Of a stretch of 64,000 nt of DNA, positions 1 to 10,420 are shown in pieces; position 1 is the first letter of the stretch; each line of letters begins with the position of its first letter. The notes beneath the pieces were generated by a model, which saw only the letters and a list, made by a program, of their open reading frames with translations, was not told where the DNA came from and did not search any database. The DNA comes from Hyphomicrobiales bacterium. Its GTDB lineage: Bacteria; Pseudomonadota; Alphaproteobacteria; Rhizobiales; Rhizobiaceae. Both the position numbers and the translations under genes were made by a program. Location: the NCBI GenBank assembly GCA_021775455.1, contig JAJFHU010000023.1, positions 62,001 to 126,000 of the forward strand. Direction: 5' to 3'.

Positions 1-2
1 GT

Positions 3-2249
3 GAAACGGCGAGTGAATTGGCAATCGCCTGGGTTGACATATCAACCGGATCCTTTCGGGTTACTCATACGACGATTGAAACGCTGGGTTCCGCAATCGC
101 GTGTATTGATCCCAAAGAACTGGTCTTGTCCCGGTCATTATACGAAGACCAAGAAGTACGTACTCGCATACCGCTGGATGATTCTGCACTAACAGTTGAA
201 TCCCCGTCCCTTTTTGACAGTCAATCTGCAAGTGAACGGCTGAAACAGGAATTTGAGGTAAGGTTTCTGGATGGGTATGGGGAGTTTTCAAAGGCTGAAG
301 TGTCAGCGACCGGTGGAATTCTTGCTTATGTGGAAAAAACTCAAATTGGTGAGCGCCCTGCCCTGCGACCACCAAAGCGTGAAGAAAGCACAGATACATT
401 ATTTATCGATGCCGCTACCCGAGCCAACCTGGAAATGATGCGAACCTTGTCTGGTGAAAAGAAAGGTACATTGTTTTATGCAATTGATCGGACTGTATCC
501 GGCGTTGGTGCCAGACTTTTGGCGGAACGCATGATGATCCCGCTAAAGGTTCCAAAGACCATTGTTGAACGCCAGAACTCAATAGAATTTTTTATCAGTA
601 AGAAGGATGTTGCCAGTGATGTGACCACTACCATCAGGCACATGCCTGACATGGAGCGTGCTTTGTCCCGGATTTCCCTGAACCGGAGCGGGCCCCGTGA
701 TTTACAATCCATTCGAGCCGGAATGATCTCTGGAAGGGAAATTGCCAAGCGATTGGATGCTTGTCTTTCACTGCCCGACGAAATTAGCGCCACACGAGAG
801 CACCTGATACAGCTTCCCGAATCATTATCCGCTCTACTTGAAGCAGCCCTGGATGATGAACTGCCACTTCTCGCTCGGGATGGCGGATTTATCAAAACCG
901 GGTTTGACCAGGAACTGGATGAGTTGCGTGAATTACGAGACGAAAGTCGCCGCATTATTGCAAAAATGCAATCTGGGTATTCGAAGGAAACCGGTGTAAA
1001 AAATCTCAAAATCAAGCACAACAATGTGCTCGGCTACTTCATTGAGGTTACGGCCATCAACGCCGACGAGTTAACTGGCGAATCTGGCAGAGGTCAATTT
1101 ATCCATAGGCAAACACTTGCCAACGCAATGCGTTTTACAACCACCGAGCTTGCGGACATCGAGAGCCGCATTGCCAATGCAGCCGGACGAGCACTTGAAA
1201 TTGAATTGCGGCATTTTGCTGAGTTGGCAGCCAGGGTCGTTGAGAACGCTGAATTAATTTCCAACGCTGCTTCCGCAATCGCAGTTCTGGATGTCAGTCG
1301 GGGATTGGCAAATCTTGCCGAAGGAAACAGCTATTGTCGGCCAGAAGTCGACGACAGCATGGCGTTTTCTATCAAGGGTGGCCGTCATCCGGTCGTGGAG
1401 CAAGTGCTTAAAGCAAATTCCCAGAACCCGTTTGTTCCAAATGCCTGCACTATCGGCGCTGAAATCGGCGACGATGGGGGGAAACTTTGGTTGCTGACAG
1501 GGCCAAACATGGGAGGAAAATCGACTTTCCTAAGGCAAAATGCGTTGATTACTATTCTCGCGCAAATGGGGTCCTATGTCCCTGCCGACAGCGCACACAT
1601 CGGCGTTGTGGATCGACTGTTCAGCCGGGTAGGTGCTGCTGATGATCTTGCCCGTGGCCGCTCAACCTTCATGGTTGAAATGGTGGAAACCGCAGCGATT
1701 CTCAATCAGGCCAATCAGAAATCCCTGGTGATCCTGGATGAAATCGGAAGGGGCACCGCAACATTTGATGGACTATCAATCGCCTGGGCAGCAATAGAAC
1801 ACCTTCATGAGGTAAATGGGTGCCGTACGTTGTTTGCCACCCATTATCATGAGCTTACATCTCTGACCCAAATACTGGAACGACTTTCCAATGTTACCAT
1901 GAAAGTGAAGGAATGGGACGGTGACGTTGTATTTTTGCACGAGGTGGTAAGCGGTACCGCGGATCGGTCTTACGGTATTCAGGTAGCACGTTTGGCCGGG
2001 TTGCCTGATTCAGTCATAAGTCGCGCCCGCGAAGTACTTGATCAGTTGGAGAGCTCCGAGCGTACGAATTCAGCGGAAACTCTTGTTGATGACTTGCCAT
2101 TGTTTACTGTTGCACCTGTGAAAACAAATTCCTCATCTGAAAAAGATACCAGACTGGAAGAGGCAGTTGAGGCGATGAACCTTGATGAAATGACACCTCG
2201 GGAAGCGCAGCAGGCGCTTTATGATTTAAAGGCCAAACTAAAGAAATAA
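3..2249 (+). CDS. mutS: DNA mismatch repair protein MutS (5' end outside window)
   Basis: MutS recognises base mismatches and small loops and recruits MutL in an ATP-dependent way. The reading frame is open from base 3, so the N-terminal mismatch-binding domain (roughly the first 130-150 residues) lies outside the window; the first TTG at 18 is internal. What remains is the connector domain, the lever/clamp helices and the ATPase. The ATPase shows Walker A (TGPNMGGKST), the signature stretch around DDLARGRSTFMVEM, Walker B (LVILDEIGRGTATFDG) and the ATHYHEL motif, followed by the usual C-terminal helix-turn-helix tail. Its stop lies 13 bases from the stop of the convergent adenosine kinase gene. 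The family assignment is secure. Confidence 0.97.
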   Translation, partial: ETASELAIAWVDISTGSFRVTHTTIETLGSAIACIDPKELVLSRSLYEDQEVRTRIPLDDSALTVESPSLFDSQSASERLKQEFEVRFLDGYGEFSKAEVSATGGILAYVEKTQIGERPALRPPKREESTDTLFIDAATRANLEMMRTLSGEKKGTLFYAIDRTVSGVGARLLAERMMIPLKVPKTIVERQNSIEFFISKKDVASDVTTTIRHMPDMERALSRISLNRSGPRDLQSIRAGMISGREIAKRLDACLSLPDEISATREHLIQLPESLSALLEAALDDELPLLARDGGFIKTGFDQELDELRELRDESRRIIAKMQSGYSKETGVKNLKIKHNNVLGYFIEVTAINADELTGESGRGQFIHRQTLANAMRFTTTELADIESRIANAAGRALEIELRHFAELAARVVENAELISNAASAIAVLDVSRGLANLAEGNSYCRPEVDDSMAFSIKGGRHPVVEQVLKANSQNPFVPNACTIGAEIGDDGGKLWLLTGPNMGGKSTFLRQNALITILAQMGSYVPADSAHIGVVDRLFSRVGAADDLARGRSTFMVEMVETAAILNQANQKSLVILDEIGRGTATFDGLSIAWAAIEHLHEVNGCRTLFATHYHELTSLTQILERLSNVTMKVKEWDGDVVFLHEVVSGTADRSYGIQVARLAGLPDSVISRAREVLDQLESSERTNSAETLVDDLPLFTVAPVKTNSSSEKDTRLEEAVEAMNLDEMTPREAQQALYDLKAKLKK

Positions 2250-2262
2250 TTTGTTGCCAAAA

Positions 2263-3261
2263 TCAACCAAAGCCTGATTGTTGTGCCAATTCCGACAGTG
2301 AAACTTGTGGTCTCGGACCGACATGTTGAATGACTTCCGAGGCAGCAAGTCCGCCCAAACGGGCACAATCGTCAAGCTCCATATTGTGGGTCAAGCCGTA
2401 CAAAAATCCAGCAGCGTATAGATCACCTGCTCCGGTAGTGTCTACAAGCTTGTTGATCGGATGGGCAGGTATTTCGCCTGTGCGCTCACGGGTTACAATC
2501 ATTGAACCTTTTTCACTCATGGTGACAACAGTTAGTTCGCATTCTTCCCGCGCTGCAGCGGCAGCGGTTGAAAGATCAGAGGTTTCGTACAGAGATTTTA
2601 TTTCTGATTCATTGGCGAAAATTATGTCTACAGTTTTTTTTCGTATTAGCTCAAGAAATTCGTCGCGATAACGATCTACACAAAAGGGATCGGAAAGTGT
2701 CATGGCGACTTTTCGGTCTGCCGCGTGGGCAATTGCTGCAGCTTCCCTCATTGCATTTTTTGCTGCTGGTGGGTCCCAAAGGTACCCTTCAAAATATGTA
2801 ACCTGCGCATTGCGGACCAAATCTGCATCAATATCCTGTGGTCCCAGTTCGATACTGGCACCAAGGTATGTATTCATCGAACGCTCTCCATCCGGCGTGA
2901 CGAAGATCATTGAGCGCGCAGTTGGTGCACCATTGGTGAGTGGTGGCGTGTCATAATCGACCCCAATTGCTTTTATGTCGTGTCTGAATGCTTCACCCAG
3001 GTGATCATCGGCAACTTTTCCGATGTATGAAACTTTTCCTCCAAAACTCGCAATTCCTGCAGCGGTGTTCGCTGCACTTCCTCCGGAAGTTTCCATTGCT
3101 GGCCCCATCGCCGCATAAAGAGCCTCAGCACGCTGCGCCTCAACCAAATTCATTGCCCCTTTGGCAATGTTTTCACGGACCAAAAAATCATCTTCAGCTT
3201 GCGCAATGATATCAACAATCGCATTGCCGATAGCCAGAACATCATGGGTGGTTTTTGACAT
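2263..3261 (-). CDS. Adenosine kinase (PfkB family)
   Basis: A 332-residue ribokinase-superfamily sugar/nucleoside kinase. The N-terminus (AIGNAIVDIIA) and the substrate-lid region with a GGSAANTA motif are of the adenosine kinase type common in Rhizobiales, expected to phosphorylate adenosine to AMP in purine salvage. The C-terminal PfkB signature DTTGAGDLYAAGFLYG carries the catalytic Asp and the anion hole. The gene is monocistronic and convergent with mutS. Substrate preference among PfkB kinases cannot be proved from sequence, but the overall pattern is of the rhizobial adenosine kinase group. Confidence 0.9.
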   Translation of the reverse strand: MSKTTHDVLAIGNAIVDIIAQAEDDFLVRENIAKGAMNLVEAQRAEALYAAMGPAMETSGGSAANTAAGIASFGGKVSYIGKVADDHLGEAFRHDIKAIGVDYDTPPLTNGAPTARSMIFVTPDGERSMNTYLGASIELGPQDIDADLVRNAQVTYFEGYLWDPPAAKNAMREAAAIAHAADRKVAMTLSDPFCVDRYRDEFLELIRKKTVDIIFANESEIKSLYETSDLSTAAAAAREECELTVVTMSEKGSMIVTRERTGEIPAHPINKLVDTTGAGDLYAAGFLYGLTHNMELDDCARLGGLAASEVIQHVGPRPQVSLSELAQQSGFG

Positions 3262-3398
3262 GGCGGGGTCCTTTCATTTGCAAACTCTCCATAGCGTTGC
3301 TGCCCTTCAAAAGAAAGAGTGATTGGGTCGCAAAACGAAACTTGCGGAAAAGGGCCTCAATGCTTATCTGCAGGAAAACGAATAGGGGAGAATAATCA

Positions 3399-4094
3399 TT
3401 GATTATTGAATCAGCCCGTCTCGCTGCAAATCAGTTGCTGGAGCCAAAGTCCAGAAGCGTGGTTTTAAAGTCTGTTGGATTGACATTGTTGCTGTTTTTC
3501 GGGATCTGGTTGGGTCTTGATATGGTCGCCGAAACTTTTCTTTCGCCTTTCCTGGGCGGATGGCCTTGGATTGCAACAGCGCTGGCATGGTTCCTGGGTG
3601 CTGGCGTCCTGATTGGCGCTGGATTTCTATTGGCACCCGCAACAGCAATTTTTGCCGGAATATTTCTCGATGATGTGGCTGATCATGTAGAGAGAAATCA
3701 TTATCCTGATGAACCGGTTGGAAATGCATTGCCGATAGGTGCTTCAATATTGCTGGCGATCAAGTTCACTGTTTTGGTTTTGGGGGCAAATTTGCTGGCG
3801 TTATTGTTGGTTCTTCTCCCTGGAATAAATTTTGCGATATTTTTTCTTCTGAATGGTTATCTCTTGGGGAGGGAGTATTTTCAGTTTGCCGCAATGCGGT
3901 TTCATAGCGAAGCTGAGGCGGCTGCCCTTCGAAAGGAAAAAAATCTGACAGTTTTTCTTGCAGGTCTGATCATTGCCTGTTTTATGGCTGTTCCAATCAT
4001 CAACCTGTTTACTCCGATTTTTGCAGCCAGTCTGATGGTGCATCTGCACAAGCACATCTCTCGCGATGATAAAGTCAGAATTATACCTGCCTAG
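3399..4094 (+). CDS. EI24/CysZ-type integral membrane protein
   Basis: A 231-residue membrane protein of the EI24 domain family, which includes the sulfate transporter CysZ. Several long hydrophobic segments are visible (about residues 23-50, 60-90, 110-150 and 185-215), with the polar stretch DDVADHVERNHYPDEP between them. The start is a TTG at 3399, supported by an AGGGGAG ribosome binding site 8 bases upstream; no ATG fits as well. It converges on nth with a 13-base gap. Sulfate transport is only a family-level possibility because no sulfur-assimilation genes are adjacent. Confidence 0.75.
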   Translation: MIIESARLAANQLLEPKSRSVVLKSVGLTLLLFFGIWLGLDMVAETFLSPFLGGWPWIATALAWFLGAGVLIGAGFLLAPATAIFAGIFLDDVADHVERNHYPDEPVGNALPIGASILLAIKFTVLVLGANLLALLLVLLPGINFAIFFLLNGYLLGREYFQFAAMRFHSEAEAAALRKEKNLTVFLAGLIIACFMAVPIINLFTPIFAASLMVHLHKHISRDDKVRIIPA

Positions 4095-4107
4095 ATCGAA
4101 TGTATGG

Positions 4108-4812
4108 CTATCCAGGAATTTCCTGTTTTAATTCCACAACGGGAACCGGAACATCACAACTTTTTTCTCTGGATTTGCACAAGTCGGCAATTATGCAAGC
4201 ATCACATTTGGGTTTGCGGGCCACGCAGGTATAACGACCATGCAGGATCAACCAGTGGTGAGCGTGGTAGAGGAATTCCTCTGGAATAATCCGCATCAGG
4301 ATCGCCTCAACCTCATCCGGGTTTTTGCCGGGTGCCAATCCTGTTCGGTTTCCAATACGCAGAATGTGTGTGTCCACCGCCATTGTAGCTTGGCCGAACG
4401 CCATAGAAAGGACCACATTGGCGGTCTTTCTGCCGACGCCTGGTAGTCGAACCAGTTCTTCTCTGGTTTGCGGCACAACACCACCAAATTCTTCAATCAG
4501 CATTTTCGACAACGCAACCACGTTTTTGGCTTTGTTTCGGTAAAGGCCGATTGTTTTGATATATTCGCGAACCCTGTCCTCCCCCAAAGCAAGCATTTTC
4601 TCTGGTGTATCAGCTACTTTGAACAATTCCTTTGTCGCACGGTTTACACCAATATCAGTGGCTTGTGCCGAAAGTGCGACAGCAACTACCAGTGTGTACG
4701 GATTTACGTGAGCGAGTTCTCCTTTTGGCTCAGGTATCTGCCCGCGAAATCTGGAAAAAATCTCTGTGAGTTCATCATTGTTATAGCGGGATCGCGGGAG
4801 CTTCTTCTTCAT
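4108..4812 (-). CDS. nth: Endonuclease III, DNA glycosylase/AP lyase
   Basis: Base-excision repair enzyme that removes oxidised pyrimidines and cleaves at abasic sites. The helix-hairpin-helix motif LPGVGRKTA holds the catalytic Lys, and the downstream VDTHILR holds the catalytic Asp. The C-terminus shows the four-cysteine [4Fe-4S] loop with C-x6-C-x2-C-x5-C spacing. At 234 residues it is slightly longer than E. coli Nth, with extensions at both ends typical of alphaproteobacterial members. It is transcribed alone, divergently from the DUF2244 gene. Confidence 0.97.
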   Translation of the reverse strand: MKKKLPRSRYNNDELTEIFSRFRGQIPEPKGELAHVNPYTLVVAVALSAQATDIGVNRATKELFKVADTPEKMLALGEDRVREYIKTIGLYRNKAKNVVALSKMLIEEFGGVVPQTREELVRLPGVGRKTANVVLSMAFGQATMAVDTHILRIGNRTGLAPGKNPDEVEAILMRIIPEEFLYHAHHWLILHGRYTCVARKPKCDACIIADLCKSREKSCDVPVPVVELKQEIPG

Positions 4813-4887
4813 AATCGAGTTACCGGCCTTTTTGTTTTCAAAAAATTATGCACAATTGAGATCAATTCAAAAACATGAAATGAAACT

Positions 4888-5388
4888 ATGCAATCCGAAA
4901 ACCGTACCCTCAACAGTCATTTTTCTGATCCGGAGTTTTGTGCGGAGCTAAGACCATATCGCTCATTGGGGAAACAGGGGTTTGTAATCCTGATGGCGGT
5001 AGTGGTATTTTCCTGTTTGACAACAGGTACGTTTTTCCTGGTGAGTGGTGCATGGCCGATAACTATCTTTCTCGCTATTGATGTCCTATTGATTTGGGGT
5101 GCCTTCACGCTGAATTATCGTTCTGCCAGAATACGCGAACGCATTTCAATTTGGCGCGACAAACTGTTGGTGGAATGCCTAAAACCGGATGGCTCAACAG
5201 ATGAACACCAATTTAATCCGTTTTGGACTCGTTTTGATATTTATCGTCATGAAGAATTTGGCATCACCAGGATGTGCATTGTTTCACGAAAACAACGACT
5301 ACAGATAGGTTCGTTCTTGAATCCGGCTGATCGAGAAAGTTTCGCTTCTGCATTTTCGGTGGCGCTGGGCCGTGCAAAAGGTGCATGA
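4888..5388 (+). CDS. DUF2244 membrane protein
   Basis: A 166-residue protein matching the DUF2244 layout: a short N-terminal segment with a PYRSLGKQGF motif, two adjacent transmembrane helices (about residues 32-72) separated by a short turn, and a soluble C-terminal domain of about 90 residues that begins after RSARIRERI. DUF2244 proteins are widespread in alphaproteobacteria and have no established function. It is followed 62 bases later by the Ada-type alkyltransferase in the same orientation. Confidence 0.8.
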   Translation: MQSENRTLNSHFSDPEFCAELRPYRSLGKQGFVILMAVVVFSCLTTGTFFLVSGAWPITIFLAIDVLLIWGAFTLNYRSARIRERISIWRDKLLVECLKPDGSTDEHQFNPFWTRFDIYRHEEFGITRMCIVSRKQRLQIGSFLNPADRESFASAFSVALGRAKGA

Positions 5389-5450
5389 ATCGGGTGGTAT
5401 TCATCCCGTTTGCGTGATTATTTGTTCAACAATTGAACATTTGGAATCTG

Positions 5451-6311
5451 ATGATGAATCAACTGGCACATAGCACTTGTGAAGACTACCTAACCGTTCG
5501 TCGTGTAATTGAACTAATTTCCAATAATTGGAAGGAGCAGCCGGAATTGGATGAGTTGGCCGGTGCTGTAGGAAGTACACCTACCCAGTTGCAAAAGACG
5601 TTTACCCGGTGGGCCGGCTTGTCGCCAAAGGCATTTTTGCAGGCCGTAACCCTGGATCATGCCAAGCGTCTCCTGTCTTCGGGGCTTCCATTGCTCGATG
5701 CCAGTTATGAACTTGGCCTTTCTGGGCCAGGACGCCTGCATGATTTGTTTGTAACCCACGAGGCCATGTCACCGGGAACTTACAAGGCAAAGGGTGAAGG
5801 GTTGCAAATTTCTTGCGGATTCCATGATTGTCAATTCGGGAAGGCATTGGTTTTGGCGACAGATCGGGGTTTGGCTGGATTGGCTTTTTGTGATCCTGGC
5901 GGCGAGGAGGAGACTTTCGAAGATATGCGCGCAAGATGGCCCAATGCGAATTATGCCATGCAACCCGAAATTACTTCAAAATATGCAGAACGTATATTCG
6001 ATCTTGAAAACTGGAAATCGGACAAACCACTGCGCATAGTTCTTATTGGTACCGATTTTGAGATCAAAGTCTGGGAAGGATTGCTGGAAATACCTTTTGG
6101 CAGTGCCGCGACCTACTCTGATCTCGCAACCAAAATTGGCCGAAAGAATGCTCCTCGAGCGGTTGGTCGCGCTGTAGGTCGAAATCCGGTTTCATTTGTC
6201 GTTCCTTGTCACCGGGTCGTTGGTAAATCCGGAGACCTTACCGGCTATCACTGGGGCATAACCCGCAAGCGTGCCATGCTTGGCTGGGAAACCGGCATGG
6301 TTGCTGCCTAG
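5451..6311 (+). CDS. Ada-type HTH / methylated-DNA-protein cysteine methyltransferase
   Basis: A two-part protein: an AraC-type helix-turn-helix region (about residues 10-105) followed by an O6-alkylguanine-DNA alkyltransferase. The active-site motif PCHRVVG is present near the C-terminus, with the preceding DNA-binding helix AVGRAVGRNPVSF. The N-terminal zinc-cysteine methylphosphotriester domain of E. coli Ada is absent, so it should repair O6-methylguanine but not sense phosphotriester damage through the classic cysteine switch. I chose the ATG at 5451 (another follows at 5454); a TTG at 5433 is in frame but has no better ribosome site. Confidence 0.9.
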   Translation: MMNQLAHSTCEDYLTVRRVIELISNNWKEQPELDELAGAVGSTPTQLQKTFTRWAGLSPKAFLQAVTLDHAKRLLSSGLPLLDASYELGLSGPGRLHDLFVTHEAMSPGTYKAKGEGLQISCGFHDCQFGKALVLATDRGLAGLAFCDPGGEEETFEDMRARWPNANYAMQPEITSKYAERIFDLENWKSDKPLRIVLIGTDFEIKVWEGLLEIPFGSAATYSDLATKIGRKNAPRAVGRAVGRNPVSFVVPCHRVVGKSGDLTGYHWGITRKRAMLGWETGMVAA

Positions 6312-6314
6312 AGA

Positions 6315-6941
6315 TTAATATTCAATGATATCCTTCGAGGCTACAGTTGTATCCGCGTTCAGTTTGTAAACAAGTGGTACGCCAGTCGGGATATTGAGAG
6401 AAGTAATCGCCTCCGGAGTCATGCGATCTAGGATCATGACAAGGGAACGCAACGAATTTCCGTGGGCTGAAACGATAACAGGTTTCCCCTGCATCACTGT
6501 CGGCAGAATCTCACACATATAATATGGCCAAACACGAGCCCCGGTATCCTTTAAACTTTCACCGTGTTTTCCAGGTGGAGGTGTATCATACGAGCGACGC
6601 CAGACATGAACTTGTTCTTCGCCCCACGTCTTGCGAGCATCATCCTTGTTAAGACCTGCCAGATCTCCGTAGTTCCGTTCGTTAAGAGCTTCATCTTCCA
6701 GGGTTTTAAGATCCCGTTGTCCGAGTTCTTCAAGCATTAAAGTCAAGGTGTTGCGAGCGCGAATAAGTTTGCTGGTATACGCGATATCAAACTGCATGCC
6801 GCGTTCGACCAAAGCCTTGCCCGCGGACCTGGCTTCGTCGACGCCCTTTTCGGTCAGGTCGGGATCACGCCATCCGGTAAAGAGGTTTTTCAAGTTCCAT
6901 TCACTTTGTCCGTGGCGGACAAGAACCAGAGTGCGCTCCAT
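6315..6941 (-). CDS. gpmA: 2,3-bisphosphoglycerate-dependent phosphoglycerate mutase
   Basis: Glycolytic/gluconeogenic enzyme interconverting 3- and 2-phosphoglycerate. The N-terminal [12 protein letters not shown] carries the phosphohistidine, and the [10 protein letters not shown] and [12 protein letters not shown] motifs supply the other active-site residues. The frame is open further upstream (to 6971), but the ATG at 6941 follows a GGAG site and gives 208 residues, the usual alphaproteobacterial length. It is the last gene of an operon running ABC exporter, dapB, gpmA, with 36 bases between dapB and gpmA. Confidence 0.96.
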   Translation of the reverse strand: MERTLVLVRHGQSEWNLKNLFTGWRDPDLTEKGVDEARSAGKALVERGMQFDIAYTSKLIRARNTLTLMLEELGQRDLKTLEDEALNERNYGDLAGLNKDDARKTWGEEQVHVWRRSYDTPPPGKHGESLKDTGARVWPYYMCEILPTVMQGKPVIVSAHGNSLRSLVMILDRMTPEAITSLNIPTGVPLVYKLNADTTVASKDIIEY

Positions 6942-6977
6942 CGCGTCTATTCTCCACATGCTGTTAACCAATTTTCA

Positions 6978-7787
6978 CTAGAGGCCGAGGACATCCCTCA
7001 TTGAGTAAAGACCGACAGGCTTGTCCTTGACCCACAATGCAGCTTTAAGTGCGCCGGATGCAAACAACGTGCGATCTTGTGCGTAATGCGCAAGTTCGAC
7101 GCGTTCGCCAGCTCCAGCGAAAATTACCGAGTGTTCACCAACTACAGAACCTCCGCGAAGGGCTGCAAAACCGATTGTGCCGATTTCCCTGGCACCGGTA
7201 ATGCCATCCCGTACCCGTACACATTTCTTTTCAAGGTCAATTTCGCGCCCAACTGCAGCAGCCTGTCCCAACAACAGTGCAGTTCCAGAAGGCGCGTCGA
7301 CTTTGTGTCGGTGATGCATTTCCAAAACTTCAATATCAAAATCTTCCGCAGCCAATGACTTCGCAGCTTGTTCGACCAAAATCGAAAGAAGGTTTACTCC
7401 AAGGCTCATATTGCCGGATTTAACTATGGGTGCTTTTTCTGATGAAGTTTGAATCTTGTCGTCTTGTTCGGGTGTGCAGCCGGTAGTGCCAATTACATGA
7501 AATATTCCCTGAGCACCTGCCGACTCTGCAAATGCACAACTTGCTTCTGGCGTGGAAAAGTCGATCAATCCATCACAATTTTCAAGAACAGACTTTGTGT
7601 CAGAAGATACGGCAATATGGTTGTCTCCAATACCTGCAAGTATTCCGGAATCTTTGCCAATTGCTTCGGACTGGTCATGTTCCAGTGCTCCAGTCAGAAC
7701 GGCATCGCTGGATTCTGATATCAGTCTTACAAGCGCCTGGCCCATCCTTCCGCCAGCACCGCTAACGGCTAACCTTGTTTCAGCCAT
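6978..7787 (-). CDS. dapB: 4-hydroxy-tetrahydrodipicolinate reductase
   Basis: NAD(P)H-dependent step of the diaminopimelate/lysine pathway. The Rossmann glycine motif [11 protein letters not shown] is at the N-terminus; the catalytic and substrate-binding region shows [15 protein letters not shown] with the conserved His pair and Lys. The length, 269 residues, is normal. Its start overlaps the end of the upstream ABC exporter gene by 8 bases, pointing to translational coupling, and gpmA follows. Confidence 0.97.
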   Translation of the reverse strand: MAETRLAVSGAGGRMGQALVRLISESSDAVLTGALEHDQSEAIGKDSGILAGIGDNHIAVSSDTKSVLENCDGLIDFSTPEASCAFAESAGAQGIFHVIGTTGCTPEQDDKIQTSSEKAPIVKSGNMSLGVNLLSILVEQAAKSLAAEDFDIEVLEMHHRHKVDAPSGTALLLGQAAAVGREIDLEKKCVRVRDGITGAREIGTIGFAALRGGSVVGEHSVIFAGAGERVELAHYAQDRTLFASGALKAALWVKDKPVGLYSMRDVLGL

Positions 7788-9597
7788 TGGAAACTTTCTT
7801 CCTCGTATTTACTTTGCCGTTTGCAGGAATTGTTTCAAATCCAATTCCATGCAGCTTTGCATAAACGCCGGTGCGTTTGCGCATTAATGCTGCATGGGTG
7901 CCTTCTTCAACGACTCTGCCTCGGTCAATTACAAAAATACGATCTGCGTTACGGATCGTCGACAACCGGTGAGCAACCACAATTGTAGTTCGACTTTTCA
8001 TCAAATACTCCAGCGCCTGCTGGACAAGTTTTTCTGATTCATTGTCCAGCGCAGAAGTAGCTTCATCAAGCAGGAGGATTGGAGCATCCCTAAGAATAGC
8101 CCGGGCAATCGACAGGCGTTGGCGCTGCCCGCCTGACAGGTTTCCACCGAGCTCACCTACCTGAGTATCGTAACCATCTGGCTGCTCGACGATAAACTGG
8201 TGCGCCTGCGCCAATTTTGCCGCCTTGATGACGTGTTGATCATCCGCATCGGGTCGACCAAAACGAATGTTGTCCATTATCGAACCTTCAAACAACATTG
8301 GCTGTTGGGAAACATACCCGATATTGGATCGCAAACTTGCAGCAGTGATCTTGCTGATATCTTGGCCATCGATAAGAATCTTGCCTTTATCTGTATCAAA
8401 GAAACGCTGAATAAGGCTAATGATTGTGGATTTCCCGCCACCAGAGGGGCCTACCAATGCGGTGGTCTTGCCAGCCGGAGCCTTGATTGAAATTCTGTCA
8501 AGCACCTTTTCTCCCGGATAATAGGAAAAAGTAATGTCTTTCAACTCAATCGTCCCAGCTTTCAAATCCAGATCTTTTGCAGCGGGTAAATCTCCCTGCT
8601 TGATAGGCGTATCAAGGATTTCATAAAGCATGCGGGCGTTTACCAGTGATCGCTCAAATGATACCCGAAAACTGGACAGTTTTCTGATTGGTTCATAAGC
8701 AAGCATCGCTGCAGTCAGGAATGCAAACAAGCCACCAGGATCATGACCGAGTTCGACAACGCGATAACCACCCAATGCAACTACCGAGGCAATAGCAAAT
8801 CCGGCAAGAATCTCTGTCGGGGGCTTCGTCTTGGCGCTTATTTTAACAATCCGGTTTGATCGACCCTCCGCGTTTCGGGTTAGGTTGTACAGCTTGTCAC
8901 TGAGAATTTCTTCCATCGTGAAGGATTTGACAATCTCAATCCCTTGCGCGGTTTCGACGATAGAGGAAGAGACCTTTGAGTTGAGGTCAACTTCCTGTCG
9001 AGCAACCTTTCTCATGCGCTTTACCAGCCTGAGCATAATAAAAGCCAGCAAAGGAAGAACCAGCAAGGTCGCAATGGACATTACAGGATCAAGTGATACC
9101 ATTACCCCAACCAGGGCAATTAGTGTCAAAAGGTCTCGTGCAAATACCGTAACAAAATTATTGAGCAAGTTTCGCATGCCTAAAATATTCTGATTGATCT
9201 GACCAACCAAATAGGCAGAGCGATTGGACTTAAAGTACTCAACTCCAAGTTTGAGAAGATGCGCATAAGTTCGCCGCTGGTAGCGGGCTACGATGTTGTT
9301 CGCTACGCGCCCAAGGACATATATGGAACCATATAGAGCAAGACCACGAATAGTAAATACGGCAAATATCGCGGCTGCAATCAGATATGCCGTTTGTAAA
9401 TCTTGGCCAACAAAAACATCATTTACAATATCGCGCACGATCCAGGCCGTGAAAGCCGTTGAACCCGACACCAGAGCAAGTAGCAATGCCCCGATTGCAA
9501 AACTTCCCAAATAGCGGCGCCAGTTCTCGGTCAAGACGCGCTTCAGAATGGCCGAATTTTCACCTGAGCCTGAGGATGTTTCTAAATTCTTGGACAA
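7780..9597 (-). CDS. MsbA-like ABC exporter, fused permease/ATPase
   Basis: A 605-residue half-transporter. The N-terminal ABC transporter type 1 membrane domain (about residues 35-325) has six predicted helices; the C-terminal nucleotide-binding domain has Walker A (GPSGGGKST), the signature [12 protein letters not shown], Walker B with [12 protein letters not shown] and the H-loop VVAHRLSTI. It belongs to the MsbA/multidrug-lipid exporter group and should work as a homodimer in the inner membrane. The substrate (lipid A, lipid or drug) cannot be fixed from sequence. It heads the operon with dapB and gpmA; slyX lies 61 bases upstream on the same strand. Confidence 0.92.
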   Translation of the reverse strand: MSKNLETSSGSGENSAILKRVLTENWRRYLGSFAIGALLLALVSGSTAFTAWIVRDIVNDVFVGQDLQTAYLIAAAIFAVFTIRGLALYGSIYVLGRVANNIVARYQRRTYAHLLKLGVEYFKSNRSAYLVGQINQNILGMRNLLNNFVTVFARDLLTLIALVGVMVSLDPVMSIATLLVLPLLAFIMLRLVKRMRKVARQEVDLNSKVSSSIVETAQGIEIVKSFTMEEILSDKLYNLTRNAEGRSNRIVKISAKTKPPTEILAGFAIASVVALGGYRVVELGHDPGGLFAFLTAAMLAYEPIRKLSSFRVSFERSLVNARMLYEILDTPIKQGDLPAAKDLDLKAGTIELKDITFSYYPGEKVLDRISIKAPAGKTTALVGPSGGGKSTIISLIQRFFDTDKGKILIDGQDISKITAASLRSNIGYVSQQPMLFEGSIMDNIRFGRPDADDQHVIKAAKLAQAHQFIVEQPDGYDTQVGELGGNLSGGQRQRLSIARAILRDAPILLLDEATSALDNESEKLVQQALEYLMKSRTTIVVAHRLSTIRNADRIFVIDRGRVVEEGTHAALMRKRTGVYAKLHGIGFETIPANGKVNTRKKVSNG

Positions 9598-9658
9598 TGG
9601 GATTTGGGTCTTTCGAAACTTAAGTTTTCGACGCCTTCATACAGCGTGAATATATGTT

Positions 9659-9871
9659 TTACCAGTGGGGTGGCATGGTATTCTTGATTTCCGGCTCCAT
9701 ATTATCCAGAAGCTCGTTAATGCGCTTTTTCAGTGTATTCACGGCCCCTTGCAGTGTCTCGATTTCTGAGCGTTGTTTAGCAACTTCGCCCGATAATTCG
9801 TCATTGGTCCGGGATAGATGCGCAATTTCCTCCTCCAGCGCCTGAATACGATCTTCGGTGTTCTTGCTCAT
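9659..9871 (-). CDS. slyX: SlyX family protein
   Basis: A 70-residue protein that is almost entirely a heptad-repeat coiled coil (residues 5-55) and ends in the family-typical PPHW motif. SlyX proteins are common in proteobacteria; their function is not established. The gene sits 61 bases upstream of the ABC exporter on the same strand. Confidence 0.88.
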   Translation of the reverse strand: MSKNTEDRIQALEEEIAHLSRTNDELSGEVAKQRSEIETLQGAVNTLKKRINELLDNMEPEIKNTMPPHW

Positions 9872-9946
9872 GGTGTTTTTTGGCTCATTATCGGATGGTC
9901 AGCGTATCTACATAGGATTGTTGACCACGAAGCAAGTGAAAGCAAC

Positions 9947-10420
9947 TTATCTCAAGTGGGAATATTGTCCTTCCTTGACAGCTTCCATTACCACAAAGGT
10001 AGATGTGTGCGATACATGCGGGAGTGCTGATATTTTTTCACCAAGTATCCTTCGATAATCGGACATGTTGGGTGTTCGGACTTTCAACAGGTAGTCGTAA
10101 TGCCCGGCGATCATATGGCATTGTTCCACTTCCTTGAATTTGGCAATTCCTTCGTTAAATGACCGCAATGCAGCATCGCGGGTGTCATTGAGCTTTACTT
10201 CGACAAAGGCGATATGATCCAGCCCAAGTTTTACGGGATCGATTTTCGCCTGATATCCGGTGATGATGCGCTGCTCTTCCAGTCGTTTTAGCCGTATTTG
10301 GCATGGGGTTTTTGACAAACCTACTTTGGCCGCCAATTCTGTTATAGTAATGCGACCGTAAACCGAAACCTCATCCAAAATTTTCCTGTCGATTTCATCC
10401 AAAGAAGCTGTCTCATTCAT
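9947..10420 (-). CDS. Lrp/AsnC-family regulator, probable PutR
   Basis: A feast/famine regulator: an N-terminal winged helix (DRKILDEVSVYGRITITELAA region) followed by the RAM effector domain with the GHYDYLLKVRT strand. The frame is open to 10471, but the ATG at 10420 gives the standard 157-residue protein. It is divergent from putA with a 126-base intergenic region. In Agrobacterium and Rhodobacter an Lrp-type PutR in this position activates putA in response to proline, so the same role is inferred here. Confidence 0.9.
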   Translation of the reverse strand: MNETASLDEIDRKILDEVSVYGRITITELAAKVGLSKTPCQIRLKRLEEQRIITGYQAKIDPVKLGLDHIAFVEVKLNDTRDAALRSFNEGIAKFKEVEQCHMIAGHYDYLLKVRTPNMSDYRRILGEKISALPHVSHTSTFVVMEAVKEGQYSHLR

